Part shown: positions 1 to 6,025 of the stretch, in pieces
Layout of the letters: each line of letters starts with the position of its first letter
Position numbering within the stretch: the first letter of the stretch is position 1
Notes under the pieces: model-generated
The model's database searches: none
The model's input: only the letters and a program-made list of their open reading frames with translations
What the model was told of the DNA's origin: nothing
Position numbers and translations under genes: made by a program
From: Acidimicrobiales bacterium
GTDB taxonomy: Bacteria; Actinomycetota; Acidimicrobiia; Acidimicrobiales; Palsa-688
NCBI GenBank assembly: GCA_030039575.1
Contig: JASHVH010000402.1
Span: 1-6,025, forward strand
Length of the DNA stretch: 6,025 nt
Direction: 5' to 3'

Positions 1-1016
1 TTGTGGGCGTAATCGTCGATAAATGTGACGCCGTCTCGCGAACCGCGCAGTTCGAACCGCCGGCCAACGCCCGAGTACCGGGCCAGAGCCAGGCGGGCGG
101 CGGCCGGGGATGCCCCCACCTCCATCGCCATGGCCAAAGCGGCGGCTGCATTTCGGACGTTGTGCAGCCCTGGTACGACGAGCTCGAACGTCCCGAGGCT
201 GTCCCCTCCCGCATGCACCTCGAACCTCGACCCGGCGGCCGATAGCTCGACCGAGGAGATCCGGTAGTCGGAGCCGTCCCCGGTGCCGTACGTAGTGACG
301 TCTGGTACCGCGCCGGCCAGCATTGACGCCGTCTTGTCATCTCGGCAAACGACCCGGGGCCCGTCGGCTTGCTTTATGAACTCGGCGAAGGCACTGGCCA
401 GGCCGTGCACGTCGCCGAAGTAGTCCAGGTGGTCGGGCTCCACGTTGGTCACGACCACTCCGTGCGCCCCGAGGCGAAGAAAGGTCCCATCGGCCTCGTC
501 TGCTTCGACCACGAGCCACTGCCCCTCGGCCCAGTGCGCCCCGCCCCGGCCGCCGGGCAATTCGCCGCCCACCAAGTAGGACGGGCGGTAACCGGCTTCT
601 TCGAGCACGGCGGCCAACATGGCCGTCGTCGTGGTTTTCCCATGGGTCCCGCTCACCGCCAGTGTGCGGCGCCGGCCGCAAATCGCGGCCAGCACGGCGG
701 CGCGGGAAAAACAGGGGATCCCGCGCTCACGGGCGGCAGCCAGCTCGACGTTGTCCGGCTTTATAGCGCTCGAAAATGCGACAAAATCGGCGTCCCCGAC
801 ATGAGCCGGGTCATGTCCGACGAACGTCTCTACCCCTTGTGCGCTGAGCCGCTCCAGTACGGCCGAGCTTTTCAAATCACTCCCGGAGACCCGATGGCCC
901 ATGGTGACAAGGATGGTTGCTATACCGTTCATCCCCGCCCCGCCCAGCCCGATGATATGGGCCCGCCGCGGACCGCCGGCCAGGTCGGGAAGCTCCGGAG
1001 AGACATCAAGCGGCAC
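1..1016 (-). CDS. murC: UDP-N-acetylmuramate--L-alanine ligase MurC, 3' end cut by the window
   Basis: MurC is the cytoplasmic ATP-dependent ligase that joins L-alanine to UDP-MurNAc, the first amino acid step of the peptidoglycan stem peptide. The minus-strand frame is open from 1016 to the left edge, giving 338 full codons of a family usually near 460-490 residues. Visible in order: the N-terminal Rossmann motif IIGLGGAGMNGIA (residues 21-33), the ATP P-loop GTHGKTTT (123-130), EADEADGTF (171-179, the Mur ligase EADE(S/A)D motif), TNVEPDHLDYFGD (190-202), PGLHNVRNAAAALA (282-295), GVGRRFE (316-322) and FIDDYAH (332-338), where the window stops. The start is taken as GTG at 1016 because a strong AAAGGAGG lies five bases upstream. 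It overlaps the end of murG by 11 bases, so translation is probably coupled. The nearby ATG at 1006 is in a different frame that soon stops. I see no frameshift in the visible part. MurC rather than MurD/E/F is clear from the GTHGKTTT and DDYAH signatures. Confidence 0.96.
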   Translation of the reverse strand, partial: MPLDVSPELPDLAGGPRRAHIIGLGGAGMNGIATILVTMGHRVSGSDLKSSAVLERLSAQGVETFVGHDPAHVGDADFVAFSSAIKPDNVELAAARERGIPCFSRAAVLAAICGRRRTLAVSGTHGKTTTTAMLAAVLEEAGYRPSYLVGGELPGGRGGAHWAEGQWLVVEADEADGTFLRLGAHGVVVTNVEPDHLDYFGDVHGLASAFAEFIKQADGPRVVCRDDKTASMLAGAVPDVTTYGTGDGSDYRISSVELSAAGSRFEVHAGGDSLGTFELVVPGLHNVRNAAAALAMAMEVGASPAAARLALARYSGVGRRFELRGSRDGVTFIDDYAH

Positions 1017-2193
1017 CGGCGCCTCCTTTCACCGCCACGTGGGCTGTGGCGCTACGGCCGGCTTGCTCTTCCACCAATCGGGCCACCTCCTCGGCGGCCT
1101 GGGGCCGAGCCAGACTATGGGCCGATTCTCCCATGCGGTCCAGGAGCGAGGGATCCTCGAGAATTGCCTCCAGTTCCCTGGCCAGGCGCCGCCCGTCCAG
1201 TTCGTCGTCCTGGACGACGATGGCTCCGCCGGCACCCGCCATCGACCTGGCGTTAGCGCCCTGATGGTCCCCGGGAGCACCGGGAAGAGGTACGAGGAGG
1301 GCCGGGACCCCGGCCAGTGCCAGTTCGGCCACCGTGTTGGCACCGGCCCGTTGGAGAGCGACGTCCGCGGCGCCGTAGAACGACACCATGTCCTCTTCGT
1401 ACTCGACCCGCTGATAGGTGAGAGGTCCTTCAGGTACCGAGGCACTTTCCAGTTCTTGCCAGTCGCGGCCCCCCACCACATGGCGGATGGCGACGTCGCT
1501 ACGGCCGGCCCACAGGCGCGCCAGTTCCAGCGTGGCCCGGTTGATCCGCAGGGACCCGAGCGACCCGCCCGAAACGGCGACTACCTTGGCCCCGCTGGGC
1601 AGGCCCAGACGGTGACGCGCCGCCCGGCGCCCTTCGGGGCTGCGGTCGATGGACAGCATCTCAGCGCGCACAGGAACCCCCGTGGGGACGGCCCTCGCCA
1701 GGCGCACGTCGGTGGAGGCAACGGCGCTCACCGCCGCCACCCGCGCCGCCAGCCGGTTTACGGCACCCGGCACCGTGTCGACATTGACGACCACTATCGG
1801 GACCCGCCATATCAACGCAGCCACTACACACCCCAAACTGGCGTACCCGCCTAACGAGATAACGACCGCGGGGCGCCATTTGGAAAAAAGAACGACAGCC
1901 ATGGCGATGCCCGTCAACGCTCCTAGCGACGCTTCCATGTTCGCCGCCGCGCTACGCCAGGAGATCCTGCGGTCGAGACCCCGGCCGGGCAGCAACGTGA
2001 CCGGGAACCCGTCCAGGGCCCGCGTCCTCGCTTCGAGGCCGCGCCGGGCACCCACGAAACGCAGTGTCGCCGGGTCGTGGCCCCGTTGGACCAGCGCTCG
2101 GGCCACAGCCACACCGGGGTAGAGATGCCCTCCCGTGCCGCCACCCGCGATGACGGCCCACGTCGCGGGCGCATCTTGGTTGTTCGCCGTCAC
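1006..2193 (-). CDS. murG: UDP-GlcNAc:lipid I N-acetylglucosaminyltransferase MurG
   Basis: MurG is the GT28-family, GT-B fold transferase that adds GlcNAc from UDP-GlcNAc to lipid I on the inner face of the membrane, giving lipid II. The 395-residue product is slightly longer than the usual 355-375. The N-terminal acceptor domain has the glycine loop GGGTGGHLYPG (residues 17-27) and ISLGGYAS (112-119). The C-terminal donor domain has the second loop SGGSLGSLRIN (208-218) and the signature RAGANTVAELALAGVPALLVPLP (282-304) followed by GDHQGANA, including the Glu (290) that matches the conserved family Glu. The usual EQN of the linker motif is replaced: the aligned stretch reads NVDTVPGAVNR (137-147). 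The start is GTG at 2193. It is the first start codon after an in-frame TGA at 2211, but it has no clear Shine-Dalgarno sequence. It follows ftsW by 32 bases and overlaps murC by 11, which suits one operon. Confidence 0.96.
   Translation of the reverse strand: MTANNQDAPATWAVIAGGGTGGHLYPGVAVARALVQRGHDPATLRFVGARRGLEARTRALDGFPVTLLPGRGLDRRISWRSAAANMEASLGALTGIAMAVVLFSKWRPAVVISLGGYASLGCVVAALIWRVPIVVVNVDTVPGAVNRLAARVAAVSAVASTDVRLARAVPTGVPVRAEMLSIDRSPEGRRAARHRLGLPSGAKVVAVSGGSLGSLRINRATLELARLWAGRSDVAIRHVVGGRDWQELESASVPEGPLTYQRVEYEEDMVSFYGAADVALQRAGANTVAELALAGVPALLVPLPGAPGDHQGANARSMAGAGGAIVVQDDELDGRRLARELEAILEDPSLLDRMGESAHSLARPQAAEEVARLVEEQAGRSATAHVAVKGGAGAA
1022..1029 (-). promoter_or_regulatory. Ribosome binding site for murC
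   Basis: The minus strand reads AAAGGAGG here, a near-perfect anti-16S match. Five bases separate it from the GTG at 1016. It lies inside the last codons of murG and decides the murC start: it places initiation at GTG 1016 rather than at any downstream codon. It is the strongest Shine-Dalgarno sequence in the window. Confidence 0.85.
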
Positions 2194-2225
2194 CTGTTTA
2201 CCCGGCGCTCACTAAGCAGCACCGG

Positions 2226-3485
2226 CTACCTGGCCCGCGCCAGACCCGAGGCGACCGCGCCGGCCCGAGTGCCACCATTTCCTCCGGAGCCGCCGTTTCC
2301 TCCGGAGCCGCCGTTCCCGCCAGAGGTAGTCCGGCGGCCGTCGGGAGCCTGCCTGGCCCCGCTCGGTCCGCAACGGCGGGCGACGTTCGCCAACAGGCCG
2401 GTGGCAAAAAGGACGATGACTAGAGACGTGCCCCCGTAGGAGACAAACGGCAAGGGTACGCCGGTGACCGGGAGCAGCCCGGCAACGGCCGCCGTGTTGA
2501 TGATCGCCTGCGAGAGAAGCCAAGCCGTAATCCCAGCCGCGATAAGGCTTTCGAACGTAGTCGGGGCGCGCCAAGCTACTTGGGTGCCCACCACTCCGAT
2601 GGCGGCGAACAGGCTCAGTATCAGCAGGCTGCCCACAAAGCCGGTCTCCTGGCCGATGACTGCAAATATAAAGTCCGTGTACGGGTTAGGCAGGTACCCC
2701 CAACTGGCCAGGCTTTGCCCTATCCCTGTCCCGACCCAGTGACCGCCGCCCAGAGCTATGAGACCCTGGACTGATTGGTAACCCGTAGTGCTGGCGTGGG
2801 CGAAGGGGTTGAGGAACGACGTCAGCCGAGCCGCCCGGTAACTGGCCGACAGAGCCAGCACCGAGCCACCCAAAGCAGCCAGGGCGCCGAGGCCCAGCAT
2901 GGGTAAAACGGGCATGCCAGCTACGAAAAGCACGGCCGCTCCTGCGCAACAGAGCACGACGGCGGTGCCCATGTCGGGCTGTTTCATGATGAGCAGGGCA
3001 AAAATGCCCAACACGATGACCACCGGGCCGGCCCGATAGGCCCAGTCCCTTTTGCCTTCCCGCCGGGCCAGCACGTCCGCCGCGAAGAGGACCAAGGCCA
3101 GTTTCGCCAGTTCCGACGGCTGGAACTGCAGCGACCCGGTCCCGAGCCATCTCGACGCCCCCCCGGCACTGCGCCCCACGACCAGCACGGCGACGAGCGA
3201 AATACCTGAAACGAACATCAGCGGTCTGGCCAAACGCTGCCAGACCGAAATCCTTATGCCCTGCGCCACGAAAAAGGCGATCGCGCCCATGCAGAGGTAG
3301 GCCGCCTGCCGTTCGAAGTAGCTCCAGGGCGTGCCAAAACTGCGCAAACTGGTAACAGATGAGGCCGAGAGGACCATGACCAGGCCGGCTATGCAGAGCA
3401 CCGATACGACGGCCACCAGGAACAGGTAGCTGGAGCGGCGAGCCGCCACCACCGGCAATGCTCCCGAAGTCTCGGCCGCCGTCAT
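2226..3485 (-). CDS. ftsW: SEDS-family septal peptidoglycan glycosyltransferase FtsW
   Basis: FtsW is the multi-pass membrane SEDS protein that polymerises lipid II into glycan strands at the septum, working with a class B penicillin-binding protein (FtsI). The 419-residue product has about ten hydrophobic segments, the first near residues 19-42 and the last near 344-368. SEDS motifs are clear: RWLGTGSLQFQPSELAKLALVLF (112-134), KQPDMGTA (168-175), GLIALGGGHWVGTGIGQS (241-258), PYTDFIFAVIGQETGF (268-283) with Asp 271 at the place of the catalytic Asp, and PFVSYGGTSL (346-355). FtsW is preferred over RodA because the gene lies between murD and murG in the dcw cluster. The ATG at 3485 overlaps the murD stop as ATGA and has GGAGGT nine bases upstream. 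The cytoplasmic tail (about 370-419) is unusual, with three GGNGGS-type repeats and then an Ala/Arg-rich end. Confidence 0.96.
   Translation of the reverse strand: MTAAETSGALPVVAARRSSYLFLVAVVSVLCIAGLVMVLSASSVTSLRSFGTPWSYFERQAAYLCMGAIAFFVAQGIRISVWQRLARPLMFVSGISLVAVLVVGRSAGGASRWLGTGSLQFQPSELAKLALVLFAADVLARREGKRDWAYRAGPVVIVLGIFALLIMKQPDMGTAVVLCCAGAAVLFVAGMPVLPMLGLGALAALGGSVLALSASYRAARLTSFLNPFAHASTTGYQSVQGLIALGGGHWVGTGIGQSLASWGYLPNPYTDFIFAVIGQETGFVGSLLILSLFAAIGVVGTQVAWRAPTTFESLIAAGITAWLLSQAIINTAAVAGLLPVTGVPLPFVSYGGTSLVIVLFATGLLANVARRCGPSGARQAPDGRRTTSGGNGGSGGNGGSGGNGGTRAGAVASGLARAR
2278..2325 (-). repeat. 18-bp tandem repeat in the 3' end of ftsW
   Basis: Two exact adjacent 18-base copies lie at 2278-2295 and 2296-2313. 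They are followed by a 12-base partial copy at 2314-2325 that differs at three positions. Each unit encodes six residues of the Gly-Gly-Asn-Gly-Gly-Ser type, so copy number can change without shifting the frame. The repeat forms most of a flexible, low-complexity FtsW tail. Its identical codons suggest recent duplication by slippage. Confidence 0.9.
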
Positions 3486-4993
3486 AGGTCGCCAACCTCC
3501 AGTCGGACCGCAGCCGCCGGCGTTCGTCTTTCTGGCTGGGGCCGGCCCGGCTGGGCCCCGTCTGGGTCGGGGTAGAGCTTTCCCTTCACCAGAGCGGAGA
3601 AATCTTCCCCGCGCTCGACGTAGGAGGAGTACCAGTCGAAGCTGGCGCAGCCCGGTGAGAGCACGACGGCATCGCCGGGAACGGCCAGGCTCGCCGCCGC
3701 CTCAACAGCCGCGCCCATCGACGCCGCCTGACGGACGGGCGCCCGGCCGGCAAATGCCGTCGTCACCTCCGGTGCCGACTCTCCGACGGCCACCACCGCC
3801 CGGACGGGGGGGACGGTGCCCGCCAGTTCGGACAGGTCCAGGCCCTTGTTACGCCCGCCGGCGATCAGCACCACCGAATAAAAGCCGCCCACCCCCGCCC
3901 GCACCGCCGCCGGCGTGGTCGCTTTGGAGTCGTCGTACCAGGAAACTCCGTCCTTTTCCGCCACTAGCTGGACCCGGTGGGGCGGCACCACGGTCTTCCG
4001 GGCCGCCTCCCTGGCACCCTCTTCGGTGGCACCGGCGGCGAGGGATACGGCCAAAGCGGCGGCCGTATTGGTGAGGTCGTGCGGGAACGACCTCGGCAAG
4101 TCCGCGGCGGCGAGACGGAAGCCGCCCGGGCCTTGCACGCCCTCCGGGGTGACCAGCCAACCGCCGGCGCCGCCCTGTCCCGGTGTTGCGGGCAGCGAAG
4201 ACCCGAACGTGACCACTTCAACTCCAGCCGGTACGCGCTGGGCGGCGCGCCATACGACGGGGTCGTCGGCGTTGACTACCGCGGTCGAGCCGGCTCCCTG
4301 CCGCGACCATATTTTCGCTTTGGCCGCGGCGTAATGGTCGAGGTCCGGGTGCCAATCGAGGTGGTCCGGAGCGAAATTGAGCCAGCAACTGACGTCCGGG
4401 CAGAACTCCCGCGTGAACTCCAACTGGAACGAGGACACCTCCGCCACAAGCACGGTCGGCTGGCCGGCGCCAACGTGGCCCGCCGCCTCTAGCAACGGGT
4501 ACCCCACATTGCCCGAAGCGACGGCATCCTGCCCCGAAGACGCCAGCATCCCGGCCACTAGCCCGGTCACCGTGGTCTTCCCGTTGGTGCCGGTGATCGC
4601 CACCAGCTTCGGCCATCGGCCCTCGCCCGGCGAGGTGCGGCGCACGTCGGCGATTACCCACCAGGCCAGTTCGACCTCGCTGAGCACGTCTATGCCGGCG
4701 GTGATGGCGGCGGCCACGGCAGGGTGGTCCGCCCGGACGCCGGGGCTCGGCACGACCAGGCCTGAGGAGCGGGCCAGGTAAGCGGCCCGGGCCGGTCCCG
4801 GTGCCACCTCGAACACGGGGCCGGCCGCCCCTTCTTCCGCCTGGGCCGCTTCCCCCGCCGGGCGGTCGTCTTCCAGGACCACCACCTGGCAACCCTGGCC
4901 GGCCAACCAAGCGGCGGCCGCCCGGCCCGAAAGGCCGTACCCGATCACGAGCACGTTTTTGGGGACCCGCCGGTTTATGAGTCGCGTCGTCAC
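3482..4993 (-). CDS. murD: UDP-N-acetylmuramoyl-L-alanine--D-glutamate ligase MurD
   Basis: MurD is the cytoplasmic ATP-dependent ligase that adds D-glutamate to UDP-MurNAc-L-Ala. From GTG at 4993 the product has 503 residues, longer than the usual 430-460. Domain 1 has the Rossmann-like VLVIGYGLSG (residues 14-23) and VVPSPGV (80-86). The central ATPase domain has the P-loop GTNGKTT (135-141), EVSSFQLE (185-192), NFAPDHLDWH (206-215) and AAAKAKIW (222-229), with Lys 225 at the place of the carbamylated lysine. Domain 3 has PPHRVQ (337-342), WYDDSKATTPAA (352-363), IAGGRNKG (377-384) and LSPGCASFDWYSSYVERGEDF (445-465). The start makes a GTGA overlap with the mraY stop. It has no good Shine-Dalgarno sequence, so coupling to mraY is likely. 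The frame stays open upstream into mraY, but that stretch shows no MurD homology. Residues from about 471 on are a Pro/Arg-rich extension beyond the normal family end. Confidence 0.95.
   Translation of the reverse strand: MTTRLINRRVPKNVLVIGYGLSGRAAAAWLAGQGCQVVVLEDDRPAGEAAQAEEGAAGPVFEVAPGPARAAYLARSSGLVVPSPGVRADHPAVAAAITAGIDVLSEVELAWWVIADVRRTSPGEGRWPKLVAITGTNGKTTVTGLVAGMLASSGQDAVASGNVGYPLLEAAGHVGAGQPTVLVAEVSSFQLEFTREFCPDVSCWLNFAPDHLDWHPDLDHYAAAKAKIWSRQGAGSTAVVNADDPVVWRAAQRVPAGVEVVTFGSSLPATPGQGGAGGWLVTPEGVQGPGGFRLAAADLPRSFPHDLTNTAAALAVSLAAGATEEGAREAARKTVVPPHRVQLVAEKDGVSWYDDSKATTPAAVRAGVGGFYSVVLIAGGRNKGLDLSELAGTVPPVRAVVAVGESAPEVTTAFAGRAPVRQAASMGAAVEAAASLAVPGDAVVLSPGCASFDWYSSYVERGEDFSALVKGKLYPDPDGAQPGRPQPERRTPAAAVRLEVGDL
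3495..3500 (-). promoter_or_regulatory. Ribosome binding site for ftsW
   Basis: The minus strand reads GGAGGT nine bases before the ATG at 3485. It lies within the last codons of murD. With the ATGA overlap it supports re-initiation or coupled translation of ftsW after murD. Confidence 0.65.
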
Positions 4994-6017
4994 GCCGTAC
5001 CGCCGTGGGCCAAGAAGTCTGCGTAGAACACCCCGAGGGACAGGGCGGTGAACAACCCCGCCAGGATCCAGAACCGGACTATCACCGTCGTCTCCGGCCA
5101 GCCGACCAGCTCGAAATGGTGGTGTACGGGCGCCATCTTGAATATTCGCCGGCCGAAGAGGCGGTAGCTGGTTACTTGAGCTATCACCGAAAGCGTCTCG
5201 AGGACGTACAGCCCACCTATGAGAGGGAGGAGCAGGTCCACGTTCTCGAGCAGGGCCAGGACCCCGATGGCGGCACCGATGAAAAGCGACCCGGTGTCGC
5301 CCATGAATATCCTCGCCGGGGCCGCGTTCCACCACAGGAAGCCGGCGCAGGCACCGATCAAAGAAGCCGCCATTACCGCTTCGTCGAGAGAAGCCGGGTT
5401 CTTATAAATGATCTCGTGCCTCAGCTGGTAAAAACCGATGACGGTGAACGCGGCGAACGCGAACGCGGCCGACCCCGAAGCCAGGCCGTCCAGGCCGTCC
5501 GTCAGGTTGACCGCGTTCATGGCCCCGACGATGACCAAGACGGCGAAGATCACCCACCCCACCTTGCCCAGCTGAAGGCCAAGTGAGTTGTAGCGGGTGA
5601 ACGAAAGGTGGGTGTCCACTTTCAGCCACTCGACCGCCACGATGGCAAAGCCGAGGGCGACCACGAACTGGCCGGCTATTTTGGCCCGCTTGTTCAAGCC
5701 CAGGCTGCGCTGGCGGGTGTTTTTTACCCAGTCGTCGATGAAACCCACCAGTGAGGCGAAGCAAATGGTGAGCATCCCGACCAGCCCACGGGTAGTAAAG
5801 GTGGCCGAGACGTGGGCGACGATGTAACCAGCCACCGTCGCCCCCGCAATGGCCAGGCCTCCCATCGTGGGCGTGCCGGCTTTGGAGAAATGGCCGGCCG
5901 GGCCGTCTTCCCTGATCTGCTGCCCGATGCCCGGGCGCGCAGCCAGGTGATCAATAAAGGGGTCCCCAGGATGGCTACGAGGAGAGCGACGCCGCCGCCG
6001 ATCAGCAGCGCCTTCAT
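4990..6017 (-). CDS. mraY: Phospho-MurNAc-pentapeptide transferase MraY, with an apparent one-base frameshift
   Basis: MraY is the integral membrane enzyme that transfers phospho-MurNAc-pentapeptide from UDP to undecaprenyl phosphate, giving lipid I. The ATG at 6017 opens a typical N-terminus (MKALLIGGGVALLVAILGTP) but the frame fails after about residue 29. From there the next frame continues the family sequence with IGQQIREDGPAGHFSKAGTPTMGG. Restoring one G in the GGG run at minus-strand 5932-5930 gives a continuous 342-residue protein, close to the family length. In that numbering the motifs are FIDDWVKN (93-100, the Asp pair), NAVNLTDGLDGLA (168-180), FMGDTGSL (238-245) and MAPVHHHFE (295-303), with about ten membrane segments. 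The ATG at 5865 encodes the internal Met of PTMGGLA and is not a credible natural start. The gene overlaps murD as GTGA. A sequencing or assembly indel is the simplest explanation; as written, the sequence would yield a 97-residue product. Confidence 0.93.
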
Positions 6018-6025
6018 TTGGCCCC

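Noticed and set aside
369..1854. Long plus-strand open frames (369-1256 and 901-1854) opposite murC and murG
   Set aside because: They lie antisense to two well-supported genes, have Pro/Arg/Gly-rich compositions typical of GC-rich shadow frames, and show no recognisable domain.
2194..2225. The 32-base ftsW-murG gap as a site for a promoter, terminator or small gene
   Set aside because: I see no -10/-35 pair, no convincing stem-loop with a T run, and only a trivial five-codon frame.
4994..5335. 114-codon upstream extension of the murD frame
   Set aside because: It runs through mraY in another frame and reads as Arg/Pro-rich sequence without MurD features. The GTG at 4993 directly precedes the conserved N-terminal fold.
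5441..5500. Short repeated strings (gcgaac, caggccgtc) within mraY
   Set aside because: They encode an Ala/Phe membrane segment and the conserved DGLDGLA motif, so the repetition follows from the protein sequence.
4990..5865. A shorter MraY starting at ATG 5865
   Set aside because: This Met is the internal residue of the conserved PTMGGLA motif. The expected N-terminal membrane helix is present just upstream in another frame, so a frameshift explains it better.
5926..5940. Programmed -1 frameshifting in mraY
   Set aside because: The CCCGGGC string resembles a slippery heptamer but is not in the phase needed for X XXY YYZ slipping. MraY is not known to use frameshifting.
1..6025. An undescribed system hidden in the window
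   Set aside because: Five canonical dcw genes fill the window on one strand with overlaps or tiny gaps, which leaves no unexplained DNA of useful length.

Overview
The window is a compact block of the bacterial division and cell wall (dcw) cluster. It is entirely on the minus strand and is transcribed from right to left as mraY, murD, ftsW, murG, murC. The DNA is GC-rich throughout. The gene order, the GC content and the sequence style of MraY and MurG suggest an Actinomycetota genome, possibly an Acidimicrobiia-like lineage. That placement is inferred from recognition, not from a computed tree.

Layout from operon 5' to 3' (high to low coordinates): mraY (6017-4990) makes lipid I but carries an apparent one-base frameshift near 5930. 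murD (4993-3482) adds D-glutamate. ftsW (3485-2226) is the SEDS septal glycosyltransferase and ends in a Gly/Asn/Ser-rich repeat tail. murG (2193-1006) makes lipid II. murC (1016 to the left edge) adds L-alanine and is cut by the window after 338 codons, just inside its C-terminal ligase domain. The genes are packed tightly: a GTGA overlap (mraY/murD), an ATGA overlap (murD/ftsW), a 32-base gap (ftsW/murG) and an 11-base overlap (murG/murC). This points to one polycistronic message with translational coupling. No intergenic stretch is long enough for a terminator or an independent promoter.

Together the products cover several consecutive steps of peptidoglycan synthesis. MurC and MurD build the UDP-MurNAc peptide in the cytoplasm, MraY moves it onto undecaprenyl phosphate, MurG adds GlcNAc to give lipid II, and FtsW polymerises lipid II at the division septum.

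I found no RNA gene, mobile element, CRISPR array or undescribed system. The points worth a second look are modest: the mraY frameshift, the low-complexity FtsW tail, a divergent MurG motif, a C-terminal extension and a divergent motif residue in MurD, and the murC start with its strong ribosome binding site.
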